Source: Anaerolineales bacterium (lineage in GTDB: Bacteria > Chloroflexota > Anaerolineae > Anaerolineales > Villigracilaceae). From it: DNA of 5,264 nt. Of this stretch, positions 5,234 to 5,264 are shown piece after piece. The notes below the pieces were generated by a model. The model made no database searches. It saw only the letters and a list, made by a program, of their open reading frames with translations, and was not told the DNA's origin. Numbering within the stretch: position 1 is the first letter of the stretch; each line of letters starts with the position of its first letter. The translations under genes and the position numbers were made by a program. The stretch covers positions 1-5,264 of the forward strand of contig JAICRQ010000272.1 of the NCBI GenBank assembly GCA_025966435.1, in the 5' to 3' direction.

Positions 5234-5264
5234 GGGCGCGCTGGTGGACGCTAAAGCGGGTGCA

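Noticed and set aside
4790..5254. Plus-strand open frame of 154 codons
   Set aside because: Antisense shadow of panB with no coherent motif.
1..5264. CRISPR array, tRNA, rRNA, insertion sequence or phage genes
   Set aside because: No regularly spaced direct repeats, cloverleaf-like elements, transposase motifs or terminal inverted repeats were seen; almost all bases are explained by the six genes and short gaps.

Overview
The window holds six protein-coding genes, five on the minus strand and one on the plus strand. It looks like an ordinary chromosomal stretch of a bacterium. The set suggests a Chloroflexota relative, possibly Anaerolineae: an SCP-x/archaeal-type thiolase, a secreted protein with a GFGFGVIAQALW-like motif, and a membrane protein with a C-terminal zinc ribbon. 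That placement rests on recalled family resemblance, not on a marker gene, so it is tentative.

Layout, left to right. (1) The window opens inside a minus-strand thiolase gene; its N-terminal 257 codons are present, with a clear ribosome binding site and a 6-bp-arm palindrome over its likely -10 box. (2) A strong intrinsic terminator at 845-883 separates it from a minus-strand gene for a 266-residue secreted protein with a charged, low-complexity tail. (3) A divergent intergenic region of about 200 bp (1700-1896) carries two AGCGCT palindromes 20 bp apart and leads to the only plus-strand gene, a small HExxH (zincin-like) protein. (4) That gene converges, across 43 bp, on a minus-strand gene for a signal-peptide, single-membrane-span protein ending in a CxxC/CxxC zinc ribbon. 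(5) The right third is a panB-panE pair on the minus strand, encoding ketopantoate hydroxymethyltransferase and ketopantoate reductase, two consecutive steps from 2-ketoisovalerate to pantoate in pantothenate/CoA synthesis.

PanB and PanE form an evident two-gene operon with a 17-nt gap, and the zinc-ribbon gene lies downstream on the same strand. The thiolase is another acyl-CoA enzyme, but a terminator and other genes separate it from the pan pair, so no joint regulation is shown. The most unusual structure is a family of 7-bp repeats (GTAATTG-like) at the panB/panE junction. It supplies the panB stop codon, forms a 13-bp perfect inverted repeat around the panE start codon, and encodes part of a PanE N-terminal extension. 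I see no CRISPR array, tRNA, rRNA, insertion sequence or new multi-gene system here.
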